The notes under the pieces are model-generated. The model did no database searches and was not told the DNA's origin. It was given only the letters and a program-made list of their open reading frames with translations. The translations under genes and the position numbers were made by a program. Below, piece by piece: positions 48,457-57,865 of a stretch of DNA of 64,000 nt. Position 1 is the stretch's first letter; each line of letters begins with the position of its first letter. The DNA is from Siderastrea radians (Eukaryota; Cnidaria; Anthozoa; Scleractinia; Rhizangiidae), in assembly GCA_964017195.1 (NCBI GenBank), contig OZ024895.1:22565733-22629732 (forward strand), written 5' to 3'.

Positions 48457-49127
48457 TCCACTCCTGCTCTTGTATCTGACTCGTGCTACACGTGAAAGTT
48501 CCAGAGTAGAACTGATTCTTTTACTTAATTCTTGGATTTACAAGTTGGACTTTACACTTGTAAATTACACGTGTAAAAATTTACAAGTGTAGTGTCTTTA
48601 TTAAATTGACCCCCTGTAATGTATGATGTATAATTCATCACCTCAGCTTCCCCTTCCTCCCCCCCCCCCCCGGCCTGATAATTAATTCGGCTGGTTTGCA
48701 CAGGACGTTATAAAATTCTAAACTCAAAACTCACTAGGCCTGGTGAACTTTTATCGTCAGCGGGCGTAGGAACAACTAAAATTATATATTTTCACAAGTT
48801 TCTAGCTCGGTATCATCCTTTGTGTTTAAAATACAGGATCTTGAATTTTCGAAATTGCTGCCCAGCACGTGACAGCCGTGACAAAGGTGGGAGTCTCGTT
48901 TGAACAATTCAAGTATAAGGAGAGGTGTTTATGTTTATGTAATTTCTTAAAGTCAGTCTTTTTAAAGTCAGTTTGCAATTCCACGACGTTATAAATTAAA
49001 TGAGCTATGAATAAGGATTCATAGCTTTCTACCATGATCATAAGTATTACGCCACGGTCCATTTTTGTCTCTGTTCAGTTATTTCACTTTATTTTCACAT
49101 TCTATTCCATTCTCTCTCATTTTATTA

Positions 49128-49290
49128 ATTCCTTCCTTCCTTCCCTCACTCCCTCTCTTCCTTCCTTCCTTCCTTCCTTCCTTCCTTCCTTCCTTCCTTC
49201 CTTCCTTTCTTCCTTCCTTCCTTACCTTCCTCCCTCCCTCCTTCCCTCCTTCCCTCCCTTCCTTCCTTCCTTCCTTCCTTCCTTCCTTCC
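49128..49290 (+). repeat. (TTCC)n polypyrimidine tract 1
   Basis: Near-pure CCTT repeat with CCCT interruptions; strand-asymmetric and prone to triplex formation. It creates poly(Pro/Ser/Phe/Leu) frames that are not genes. Confidence 0.98.
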
Positions 49291-49448
49291 TCCATCATTC
49301 ATTCATGGTCCTGCAGTTACATTGAACAGGTCTACAGTGTAAATCACTCCTTTCGAGAGAGCGGTCACTGGCTCAGAAAGTGGAGCATTAGTCTTCTAAC
49401 TAATCAGGGAGCACGTAGTGAAGCCAAACCAAAGCAAACGTATTTTAC

Positions 49449-49766
49449 CTTCTCTCACTGTCAAATTGACTCTCCTTTCATCCTTCCCCATAACATTGAT
49501 CGCAACACACTTATAAAGTCCTTGGTAGTGGACTTGGGTATTAAAAACCAACAGGGAACCGTCCTTTTGAAGTTTTTTCCCTCTTGTATTTTGACTATCG
49601 TCATCGAGAGTTTCGTATACTGATTTTGTGGCATTTATATAGTATCCATCGGGCGTCACCCATGCAAACGCTGGTGGTGGAAGACCACGAGCGTGACACT
49701 GAAGTGTCACGTTTTCCTCGGTGCCTGCCTCTTTTGGTGGATCAACGTTGTAAATTGAGGGTGGTG
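49449..49766 (-). CDS. Immunoglobulin I-set domain exon
   Basis: A single 318 nt exon of a minus-strand gene with phase 1 at both ends, the usual arrangement for an Ig-domain exon. The acceptor is at 49767-49768 (ag) and the donor, gtaaaa, follows 49449. The peptide shows a complete Ig fold: B-strand Cys in VTLQCHARG, core Trp in FAWV, then DGSLLVFN and F-strand YQGLYKCVAIN with the second Cys, ending ERRVNLTV. Three N-glycosylation sequons (NVT, NAT, NLT) suggest an extracellular protein, such as a receptor or adhesion molecule. Neither signal peptide nor neighbouring exons could be found, so the gene cannot be named and could extend in either direction on that strand. Confidence 0.85.
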
Positions 49767-50047
49767 CTCTCATTTCAGTCTCTCAGTCAAATATATGTTA
49801 TACTCCAATGTATGATTTACACTAATTGCGATTTTGAGACGGCAATTCTGCATTATATTGACAGCTAGTTGGAAGAAAATATAGTCCGTATTGGGCGGAG
49901 TGGCGAAGGAATTACGAAATTAATTTGTTTCACGATTCAATCGCTTTTCCGGGTAAAACAAACACAAAATTGAAAATTCTTACAACTTGTCAAGTGTTGA
50001 GCACGAATGTTTGTACGCGCTATCAAATCTTTGTTTTGCAGAAAAAT

Positions 50048-50278
50048 TCTCCCTCCTTCCCTCCCTCCCTTCCTTCCTTCCTTCCTTCCTTCCTTCCTTC
50101 CTTCCTTCCTTCCTTCCTTCCTTCCTTTTTTCCTTCCTTCCTTCCTTCCTTCCTTCCTTCCTTCCCTCCTCCCTCCGTCCCTCCCTCCATTCTTCCTTCC
50201 TTCTTTCCTTCCTTCCTTCCTTCCTTCCTTGCTTGCTTGCTTGCTTGCTCGCTTCCTTCCTCTCTTCTTTCCTCGCTC
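50048..50278 (+). repeat. (TTCC)n polypyrimidine tract 2
   Basis: 230 bp of CCTT repeat with CCCT and a GCTT run near its end. With tract 1 it brackets the Ig exon. Confidence 0.98.
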
Positions 50279-51046
50279 CCTCTACTTATGGGGTTCTAAA
50301 TATTACGTTTGAGTCTCTGTGTGAAAATTTTAGTTGTGACCATTCAAATGAAATCAATCGATTTTTAAACGAACTCTTTTAAGGTTGTGTTTGTTGTCCG
50401 AAATAGTTTTGTAAAATGGCATGTGGATTTTTTCAAGTTTACTGAAAACGGATTCTCAAGACGTGGTGCAGGTGCTTTTTGATGGCCAGCATGTAAACTG
50501 ACAAACTGCTAACACACAAACGTGCAAACAAGCAAAATGACTGCTAAACAGTGTGGGACTAAAAATTGAGTTTTTAAATAATCAGTTTGTCGGGAGCATG
50601 GAACTACAATACAAAGAAAACATTATCTGAGTTCCTGACAGATTCGAGGTGAAGTACTTCCACGCAAAGCGGACAAACTAATATTAGTATCAGCCTGGCA
50701 CTACACCGGACGTGTTCTGAGTCACATATACAACTTGCCGCTACTCTCCCTTTAGCTCAGCAGTTAGAACATTCAACCGGGGTGCGAAAGTGTCCGATGG
50801 GGACTCAGATTTTTCCCTGTATTCCCACATTCGTGGCAAACTGAATGTAGTTGGTTTATTGAATGACGAAGTTCCACTTGATCAATTATCTTCCCTTCCT
50901 TTTCTTCTTAACAGTCTAGATGCTCACCGCAGTTAAGTGATTATCCTCCTGGTCCACGCTGTTACAGCATTTTCATTGTCTCATTGCCGACTGCTGCCAT
51001 CTTTGCTGACACCATGCAGCATTGCTTCCTCATCTAACAAAAGGCG
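50279..51046. other. Upstream of the 1319-codon gene
   Basis: No gene. A weak tRNA-like word (ttagctcagcagttagaac, about 50752) lacks a matching T arm and is probably an old SINE head. An acceptor-like sequence, 'gacaccatgcag' near 51015, could join a 5' UTR exon to the large coding exon. Confidence 0.35.
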
Positions 51047-54000
51047 ATGCTAATCAATATGGAACCACAAAATGAAATGAAGCCTTCTCCGTTCTTTCGG
51101 AAAAATACTGTTCAGGACGAGGGAGCAACGTCCAAGTTCCCGTCATTCATGCCCCATTACTCCACCAAACGTCACTTGATTGACAGCGCGTCAGAGTTGA
51201 TAACGCCCAGTACAAAACGCATCAAGCAAGAGGGAGATGGTTCGGCTTTCGTTGAGAACAACGAGGAAAATGTTGAAGTTTCGAGTGAAACTAGTCTCCA
51301 GGACATCGTCACTGAAGTCGTTATTTCGTTAGAAAACAATAATTGCGAAAACGTTTTTTCATTTCAAGGGAATTCGAACTTTGATAGCAAAAATAAAACT
51401 GAGTCACGTCTAGATGACACGGTACTTTTGCCCGCTCGTACAGAAACCCAATTAAAACAGTCGCCTCAACTTGTAGGTAATGTGAAAAAGGCCAATGCTA
51501 GGCCCGAAAACACTGAACCATTGCTGCAACCTGGTGATAGTCTCAAAGTGCTCACAACTGTCAACCAAGTTCAGAGTGAACCATCGAAGCCACTACTAAG
51601 AACAATACAGAGTCTAGATTCAGGGACTACCGATGGTTTTGCATTTGATCACAATTTCTTTCCTAAACTTGTCGGTGTGCAATCAATTCCATTACACTCA
51701 CGAACATCAACGTCAACAGAAAAAGAATCGCATCATAATTTCCCAGAAACAGCAGTGTCACTCGAACCACTTGAACAGGACAAACCCATCAACGACCCCT
51801 TGAACACGCAGGAAGACACTAGAATTTATGGAACAGCTTCATCAAGCACGAATCCTACTATGATGAATTCTTCGATTCCCTCTCTATCGGAAGAACAATA
51901 CGATCTCTTGTTTACCTTCACGCAAAAAAACGGCAAAAACGACATGTTTCTGGTGGTAAATGATGAAGTGTTTGCGGTGCGGCGTTTCGATCACAATGGA
52001 AACTCGTACTTGATCCACACAGATAACAATGGGAAGACTTCGATTTTAGCCAAACTTCCAGAAAAGCAAGAGAAGACGGTACCAATGAATAGTACAGGCG
52101 CAGCCTCAAGACAGAAATATTTGAATGGCCGAGGCGGAACAACAAATGGTTTGCTTCAGAACGCTTCAGAACTAAATGCAGGTTCAAATCAGCAGCATGT
52201 TTTAGGTAGTATTCCTGGAGTACTACAAGCGAAGAAGAATAGCACATTACTAAATGCTTACGAGGTTACCTCTAATCGCCAGGCTGTGGACCGCGGTATG
52301 CAGATGCCAAATAACATTCCTAAGAATTTACCAAGAAATATCGCTTTAAACTTAGAAAGAGGACAGCTGGTAAACCCGGCAAAGGGCCTGAGAACAGAAA
52401 TAGCCGAGCAGAGGGAACTGCAAAGGCCAGTATTTGTTAGAAGTTTGCCGCAAAGGGTGCTTGTTGGTCAGCAGCGTTTTTGTCCTCAAGCACGTGCAAG
52501 TCCGCATACTAGGGTCGTTGCTAACGATAGACTGCAAACGTCAACCACTGTGCATATCAACACACACTCAGCTCCTAAAACAGCGCGTGTCTCAATGGGC
52601 AGTTTGAGCAATCAACAACTTGTTTTGGATCAAAACCTAACGATTAGAGATCAAAGGAACAATGCAATAAATGTTCAAAGTGAACAGCAGTATACAAATA
52701 CAATATCACAAAGAACACACAGCGGAAACCGTGCATCCAGCAATCAACGTCAGCGTTACCTCAGCCAAGAAACACTGATCGGTAACGGCTCCAGAAGGTA
52801 TAATAACGGTAACAGAAATAACACAACTCCAGAAGATGAGAGGAGAATTCAATATAGAAATAAGTTGATGAATTACATCGCTTTCCAATTGGCTTCGAGC
52901 AGCGAACATTCGCTGCAAACAAACAATGTCTCAGCTAACAGAAGATTTGAAGCCTCCAATACAAGACAGATTTCCAATACACTGATTGCTAATAATTTGG
53001 CGAGCAGAAGATTGCAGGCTAGTGCACGAGTTCAGGTGGTGCCACATCCACAAAGCCCTGCTACGAACGCTTATTTAATAATAGAAAATTTTGATAGACG
53101 TTACCCTGGTAGGACAAGTGATCCCAGTCTTGGAGGAAATTTAGAAACCCGTGATACTGTTCAGCAGTACCCTGTAAACCAAACGGCAAGACAAAGCAGT
53201 GGTTTGTTAAACTCGCAACCTCTCTCTGAGGCATCCCGTCACAGTGGTAATCCTGTTCAAGTTGAATTACCAGGAAATGATGGACCTGATGCCAGGAAAC
53301 AAGTTGTGCAAATCATTGAATCCTGGCAGCGAAAACAGCAGACGCATTCCCCCAAAACCGATTCTCCAGAACTAAGACAACTTTTAGTGAGCAATTCAAG
53401 TGTTACACACGCTGCCACCCAGCCAACAGCTGTGGTAACAACCTCATCGAGAGACAGAGCTGTCGAGAGCTCTCGTGCAGTGCACACTTCAAGTGATACT
53501 CTTGCAACACCAGTCATTTCGCAAGTTTCCTATGGCGTTATCAACAGATCCACAGGTGGTGAAAATATCTTGCCAAAGCGAACAGCGACTGCACTTGTGG
53601 TGGACCAGGGGTGTTCCATCTACGTCGATGCCACTGATTCAGTTATGGATGAAGAACAAAGGCCAGGAATTGCAAACAAGAGAATATCGATTTCAGGGGT
53701 GCACACAAGCCAATCAGAAAATGTTGTCACTTTGTTCCCAGTGTCCTCAGCAGCTGCATTGAGTGGTCGGAACTTACGAGACACTGTGCCGACAAGAAAC
53801 AACAACATATGTGCTGTTCAAGAGCGTTATTTACGTGCTGTGTCCGCAGCAAGACACTCCAGGAGCTTTCACAATGTTGCGAGTCAGTCAAACCAGGGCA
53901 ATGCTTCGCCAGTCACGGTCGGTCAGCGCTTTTACCCCAGCGAGAGGCTGCCAAGGCAAAATCCACGAATTGATAAACGGTGTGTGGCCAACAATAGTCT

Positions 54001-55006
54001 GAAAGAACACGTTCAAACAAGTAATTTATCTCTTCAAGGATATACAGCGCCCACACTAATAGGCGGTCAGCGAAGGTACACTGACGTAGCACAAGCAAAC
54101 AACACTAACACAAATGAAGTTGTTGAAATAATAATAGATCCAGTTCCTGATCAGATCTCTCAGCCCAACACTACGGCTTCCCCTGAAAGCACGGAAAACG
54201 ACATGTCTGTTTGTGGACAGCATATTGATGAAGCACTGTCGCAAAGAACACTGGAGGTTTCCAAGCCATGTGACCACGATGACGATGATGTTGTGGAAAT
54301 AATAATTCCCGCACCCAAAGAAAACTCTAAATCAAAAATGACTTTTGATTTTGAAGAAATCAACAAAGTCACACCGATCGGAGGTCAGCAAAGTTCCGCT
54401 AGTGAAACATCATCAAAAGGGACTTTGAAAACGAAAACAAATGAAGATGTTGAAATAGTACTTTTACCTCCAGAACAGAATTCCCAACTCCAAACAACGA
54501 CTTGTCTGGAAGAGAAGGGCAATGATATTCATAAGCTCACAAGGAACCAGCAGAGTTGCACTGATGAAAATACACCACAAACGGCTGTAGAAACTGAACT
54601 AGACAAATTAAAAAAAGTTGTTGAGGTTATACCGCTACCTCTAACACAGGAACCGAACACTACGGCTTTTCTTGAACAGAAGGACACAGACACTGTCACT
54701 TGCGGTCAGCAGAACTGCAGTGATGACATGCCATCAACGAGCACAACCGAACGTTCTGGCAATGACGGAGAAGGACAAAGTATTTTGGACATAGCAGAGC
54801 AATATTATAAGGAAAGTGAGTTGAAAAATGCTAAGCTAAGAGACGAACTGGTGAAGAAAATTAAAAACACTCGTGAGAGAATTGCGCAAGAGAAGATTGA
54901 CTGGAAGAAGAAGAGATTAGAAAGATTAGAAACAGCACTAAAGAAAAAGCTATCTAAAATTTCGGGCGAAACTGAATTTATTCTGGCTGACAATGATAAC
55001 GCCTGA
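51047..55006 (+). CDS. Large disordered protein with SIM-like repeats and C-terminal coiled coil
   Basis: An uninterrupted 1319-codon frame, far too long for chance. The first ATG is 51047; the ATG at 51059 has a better Kozak context (A at -3, G at +4), so the protein may start at residue 5. I recognise no named family. Most of it is Q/N/S/T-rich and likely disordered. Near the N terminus, TKRIKQEGDG (residues about 56-65) contains a psi-K-x-E SUMO acceptor (Lys60) within basic residues that could serve in nuclear import. Residues about 280-342 look more folded (EEQYDLLFTF, DMFLVVNDEVFAVRRF). Motifs like GQQRF, GQRFYP and GGQRRY recur from about 470 to 1010. Hydrophobic SIM-like motifs occur at about 1025 (VVEIIID), 1082 (DDDDVVEIII), 1135 (VEIVLL) and 1191 (VVEVIPLP), spaced 53-57 residues. 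The C terminus (about 1243-1305) is a charged coiled coil. A role as a SUMO-linked nuclear scaffold is inference. Confidence 0.85.
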   Translation: MLINMEPQNEMKPSPFFRKNTVQDEGATSKFPSFMPHYSTKRHLIDSASELITPSTKRIKQEGDGSAFVENNEENVEVSSETSLQDIVTEVVISLENNNCENVFSFQGNSNFDSKNKTESRLDDTVLLPARTETQLKQSPQLVGNVKKANARPENTEPLLQPGDSLKVLTTVNQVQSEPSKPLLRTIQSLDSGTTDGFAFDHNFFPKLVGVQSIPLHSRTSTSTEKESHHNFPETAVSLEPLEQDKPINDPLNTQEDTRIYGTASSSTNPTMMNSSIPSLSEEQYDLLFTFTQKNGKNDMFLVVNDEVFAVRRFDHNGNSYLIHTDNNGKTSILAKLPEKQEKTVPMNSTGAASRQKYLNGRGGTTNGLLQNASELNAGSNQQHVLGSIPGVLQAKKNSTLLNAYEVTSNRQAVDRGMQMPNNIPKNLPRNIALNLERGQLVNPAKGLRTEIAEQRELQRPVFVRSLPQRVLVGQQRFCPQARASPHTRVVANDRLQTSTTVHINTHSAPKTARVSMGSLSNQQLVLDQNLTIRDQRNNAINVQSEQQYTNTISQRTHSGNRASSNQRQRYLSQETLIGNGSRRYNNGNRNNTTPEDERRIQYRNKLMNYIAFQLASSSEHSLQTNNVSANRRFEASNTRQISNTLIANNLASRRLQASARVQVVPHPQSPATNAYLIIENFDRRYPGRTSDPSLGGNLETRDTVQQYPVNQTARQSSGLLNSQPLSEASRHSGNPVQVELPGNDGPDARKQVVQIIESWQRKQQTHSPKTDSPELRQLLVSNSSVTHAATQPTAVVTTSSRDRAVESSRAVHTSSDTLATPVISQVSYGVINRSTGGENILPKRTATALVVDQGCSIYVDATDSVMDEEQRPGIANKRISISGVHTSQSENVVTLFPVSSAAALSGRNLRDTVPTRNNNICAVQERYLRAVSAARHSRSFHNVASQSNQGNASPVTVGQRFYPSERLPRQNPRIDKRCVANNSLKEHVQTSNLSLQGYTAPTLIGGQRRYTDVAQANNTNTNEVVEIIIDPVPDQISQPNTTASPESTENDMSVCGQHIDEALSQRTLEVSKPCDHDDDDVVEIIIPAPKENSKSKMTFDFEEINKVTPIGGQQSSASETSSKGTLKTKTNEDVEIVLLPPEQNSQLQTTTCLEEKGNDIHKLTRNQQSCTDENTPQTAVETELDKLKKVVEVIPLPLTQEPNTTAFLEQKDTDTVTCGQQNCSDDMPSTSTTERSGNDGEGQSILDIAEQYYKESELKNAKLRDELVKKIKNTRERIAQEKIDWKKKRLERLETALKKKLSKISGETEFILADNDNA

Positions 55007-56283
55007 TGTAGCATATATTAACAGGATAGCATGATTTTATACTTAAACGTAACATTTTGGTCACTTAGGCGGTGGCCAAATGGTCCCAAGATTTCCATTC
55101 GAATAAGGCAATAAGGCAAGCTTAACTTGTTTGGGCGCCCTGTTGAATGATATTAGATGACTGTAATTTCACGAATGCCGAATTATGCTGGAATGTGTTG
55201 AAAAAAGTTTCATTGCCATAAAACATTTGATAACGAAGTTGTATTCGACAGTGTTGTATGATGTTGAATCCGTTTTACTGTCGCCTTGGAGACGCTTTTG
55301 AACCTAAATATCCATGACGAGACCAAACAAGCTTGGTATGTCGTCGAGTTGTGCCAAAATGGTACGATTTGCTATTTACCGTACACACATTTCATTGAAC
55401 AATATCTATTTCGAGTCAAGGTATGCCATTCGGGATTTCACTCTTATCGACGTCGATGCGTTTCTTTTATTCTGAATATTTTGATTGGTTGTGAGTGCAA
55501 GGAAGCACATTTTAGTGTTAACTTACCTGTAAAATTTTCTTCTATTCCGTTCATTTACTTTAGTTTCAATGATTTCGGTGTTTACGGTACTTAAACTCAT
55601 GATTGAAGTGTACCAAAATGGTATGATAAGGTATTTACTGTGAGCCACATCTGATTTTGGCGCCAAATTAACCGTTCCGCGAGTTAATTCCTCGTCAACA
55701 AATGTGCTACAGTAGTTTTAGTTCTCGCTGTAATTTCGTAATAATTTTCATATCAAAAGCCAGCAATAACGTGTTAACATGTTTTACAAACTGTCCCTTG
55801 AAGAGTAATTTTCCTCAACCTGTGAAATAGATTTTGGACTGATATGTCCTGTCACTCCCTAAATCTTTTGTTGTGTCCACTTTGCCGCAATAGGCACTGA
55901 CTACTACACTACTTTACTTACGCCATGAAGGCATGTAACAAATTGTGCTAAGGCGACGAAAATAAAATTTTGCTACATTTTGCCGGAGACTGTGTATGCA
56001 AGACACGTTTGCCGCTGTGAAGACGTTAGCCTGATCCGCTTCGCAGCGGTCAAACGTGCGGTAATACCACAACTCGTCCTAGCTTCTTTGCGGTCTGCAA
56101 AAAAGGCGTGTAATATATGGAACCTGACACGTTGCCAAAGATTGTATCAGGTTAAAGTCACGTCGTGAGCACGATCAAGACCACAGGTTGTGGACTTGTT
56201 TCGTGTTCAACACCTCTCCATAACCGTAACGATTTGTGCCTCTCACTGCTGTGGATCTGGCTGCTCAAGTTGAGGAAGCAGTG
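55007..56283. other. 3' flank and intergenic region
   Basis: Contains the likely 3' UTR of the large gene. An AATAAA-type signal lies near 55960; closer signals are weak. The frame at 55286-55594 shows no recognisable domain. The last few hundred bases precede the secreted-protein gene and probably hold its promoter. Confidence 0.4.
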
Positions 56284-56344
56284 ATGAAGAACTTCCTGTT
56301 TGTAATCACTGTAGTTCTGCTAGCTCTGGGCGCAAGTCCTATTG
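56284..56344 (+). CDS. Secreted protein gene, exon 1 (signal peptide)
   Basis: ATG followed by 20 codons encoding a textbook signal peptide: Lys at position 2, a hydrophobic core (FLFVITVVLLALG) and small residues (GAS) suited to cleavage. The exon ends in phase 1 at ATTG, followed by the donor gtatgt. Without splicing the frame stops two codons later, so splicing is required. The next exon in compatible phase is at 60424. Product: an extracellular or secretory-vesicle protein of unknown family. Confidence 0.7.
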
Positions 56345-56399
56345 GTATGTAACTGTGTGTATAGGTGGTGTTGACCCTATTAGCTTCTAAAGCCGTGTC

Positions 56400-56940
56400 G
56401 AAAATTCAAACATATTGCATTAAATTTTCACTTGAGAAGAAATACGGTGACTTTACGATTTCATCCAGAGATTGAATTGTTAAAGCAACCTTCTACAGCA
56501 TAATAAACAGTACCGCAGGAAAGTACGGCTTAGTGGCTTTCGTTTGTGGATGGTGACACTTTAGGAAAACATCCAGAGACTCGACACTTAGAACCACATT
56601 GTACAGCAGAATAAACAACACCACGGGACAGCAGCTTTTATTTGATCATGAATGGTCACACTTTAGGATCTCATCCACAGACTGAAAACTTAGAAGCACC
56701 TTGCACAGCACAATAAACAGAACCACAGGAAAGTACCGCTCAGTAGCTTTCACATATGCATTTGAGTGGTCACACATAAAGATTTCATCCACAGACTGAA
56801 AACTTAGAACCACCTTGTACAACACAATAAAAACCACCTCAGGACAGCAGCTTTCATTCGAATGGTCACATGTTGGGTTTTCACAGACTCAAAAGTTAGA
56901 ATCACCTTGTACAACCTAATAAGCAATACCACAGGTCACC
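56400..56940. repeat. ~110 bp minisatellite, 5 copies, in intron 1
   Basis: Five diverged copies contain 'agaaccaccttgtacagc', 'aataaacag', 'ccacaggaaagtac' and 'catccacagactgaaaa'. Related words occur inverted at 39150-39350. A 63-codon minus-strand frame here is repeat translation. Confidence 0.9.
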
Positions 56941-57784
56941 CAGGTTTGTTGTCAGGAGGATTAGGCAGGGATGGTTTATAACTTATTCTGCTTATTTGGA
57001 TTAATGCAAATTCCCCTCGCTGCTGAAACGCTGCTGAAACGCAAGCAAGCTCGTCGAGTATGTGACATTGCAGTGTTTGGCTTCAGACCAAGTGATACTG
57101 CGGTAATATTTCCGTGCAACTTGTCGCGCAACAGTGTTACAAGTTGAGATTGTTTGTTGTGCGCCCACAGTACCACCTCCGCGATCAACAATCTTTCCTT
57201 GTTGCAAAAATAGGAAACAACGTCTACTATCTACAACATGAAAATCTTTTCCCGGTCTTTTACGCGAGGATCCGGAAGTGGTAAGACGCGCAGCAAACAA
57301 TCTTAACTTGCAACGCAACATTTGTTGCGCGACAGGCTGCACGAAAATGTTGCCCGTATTATTTGGCCTTTAGACAGTTAGACACGGTAAACAAAGCTCA
57401 TAGTTTTTTTTGCGTCGCACACAAATATAACGATAAAAACGCCGTTATAACTCAGATGGAACAACCAATGGCGAATCGAGAAACCTATTATTTAACTAGT
57501 AGTAATCACAGATTAGTGGAGTGCGTTCGACTGCAACCCTTGTCGACACCGGAATTAGGGAAAGAAAGAGTCTCGTCAGCTTTCTGATCTTTCTCGACCC
57601 TTCCCCTGGGTTGTTATCAGTTGATATATTTTTCATAGTGAAATAGAAAAGGATTAAATGCAATCGAACATTGTCAGATACGAAACAAATCTTAAAATAA
57701 CAAAGTTGCGTGACACATGTTATTTTTCAGGGAACATTTATTTACACGAACGATATGCCTCATCGAAAGTTTCGCATGTAAATA

Positions 57785-57865
57785 TAGCCTGTTCCAGGCT
57801 CTCACGGAGACAGTAGGGACAGCAATTCACACTTCCCCCACTATCTCGGAGCCTAGGGCAGGCTA
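57785..57865. mobile_element. 81 bp MITE, 9 bp target duplication
   Basis: Starts tagcctgttccaggctc and ends with a diverged inverse (gagcctagggcaggcta). Exact duplication atgtaaata at 57776-57784 and 57866-57874. Same family as 46854-46983. Confidence 0.88.

Noticed and set aside
49034..50382. Five frames rich in SFLPSFLPS
   Set aside because: Translation of the (TTCC)n tracts.
50745..50815. tRNA-like sequence (ttagctcagcagttagaac)
   Set aside because: Has an A-box-like word but no pairing acceptor or T arm. At most a decayed SINE head.
51918..55014. Antisense and out-of-frame frames inside the 1319-codon gene
   Set aside because: Shadows of the real frame with no motif or splice support of their own.
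57001..57342. 113-codon minus-strand frame
   Set aside because: Overlaps inverted words such as 'ttgttgcgcgaca' and 'ttgtcgcgcaaca', which suggests a repeat, and shows no domain.
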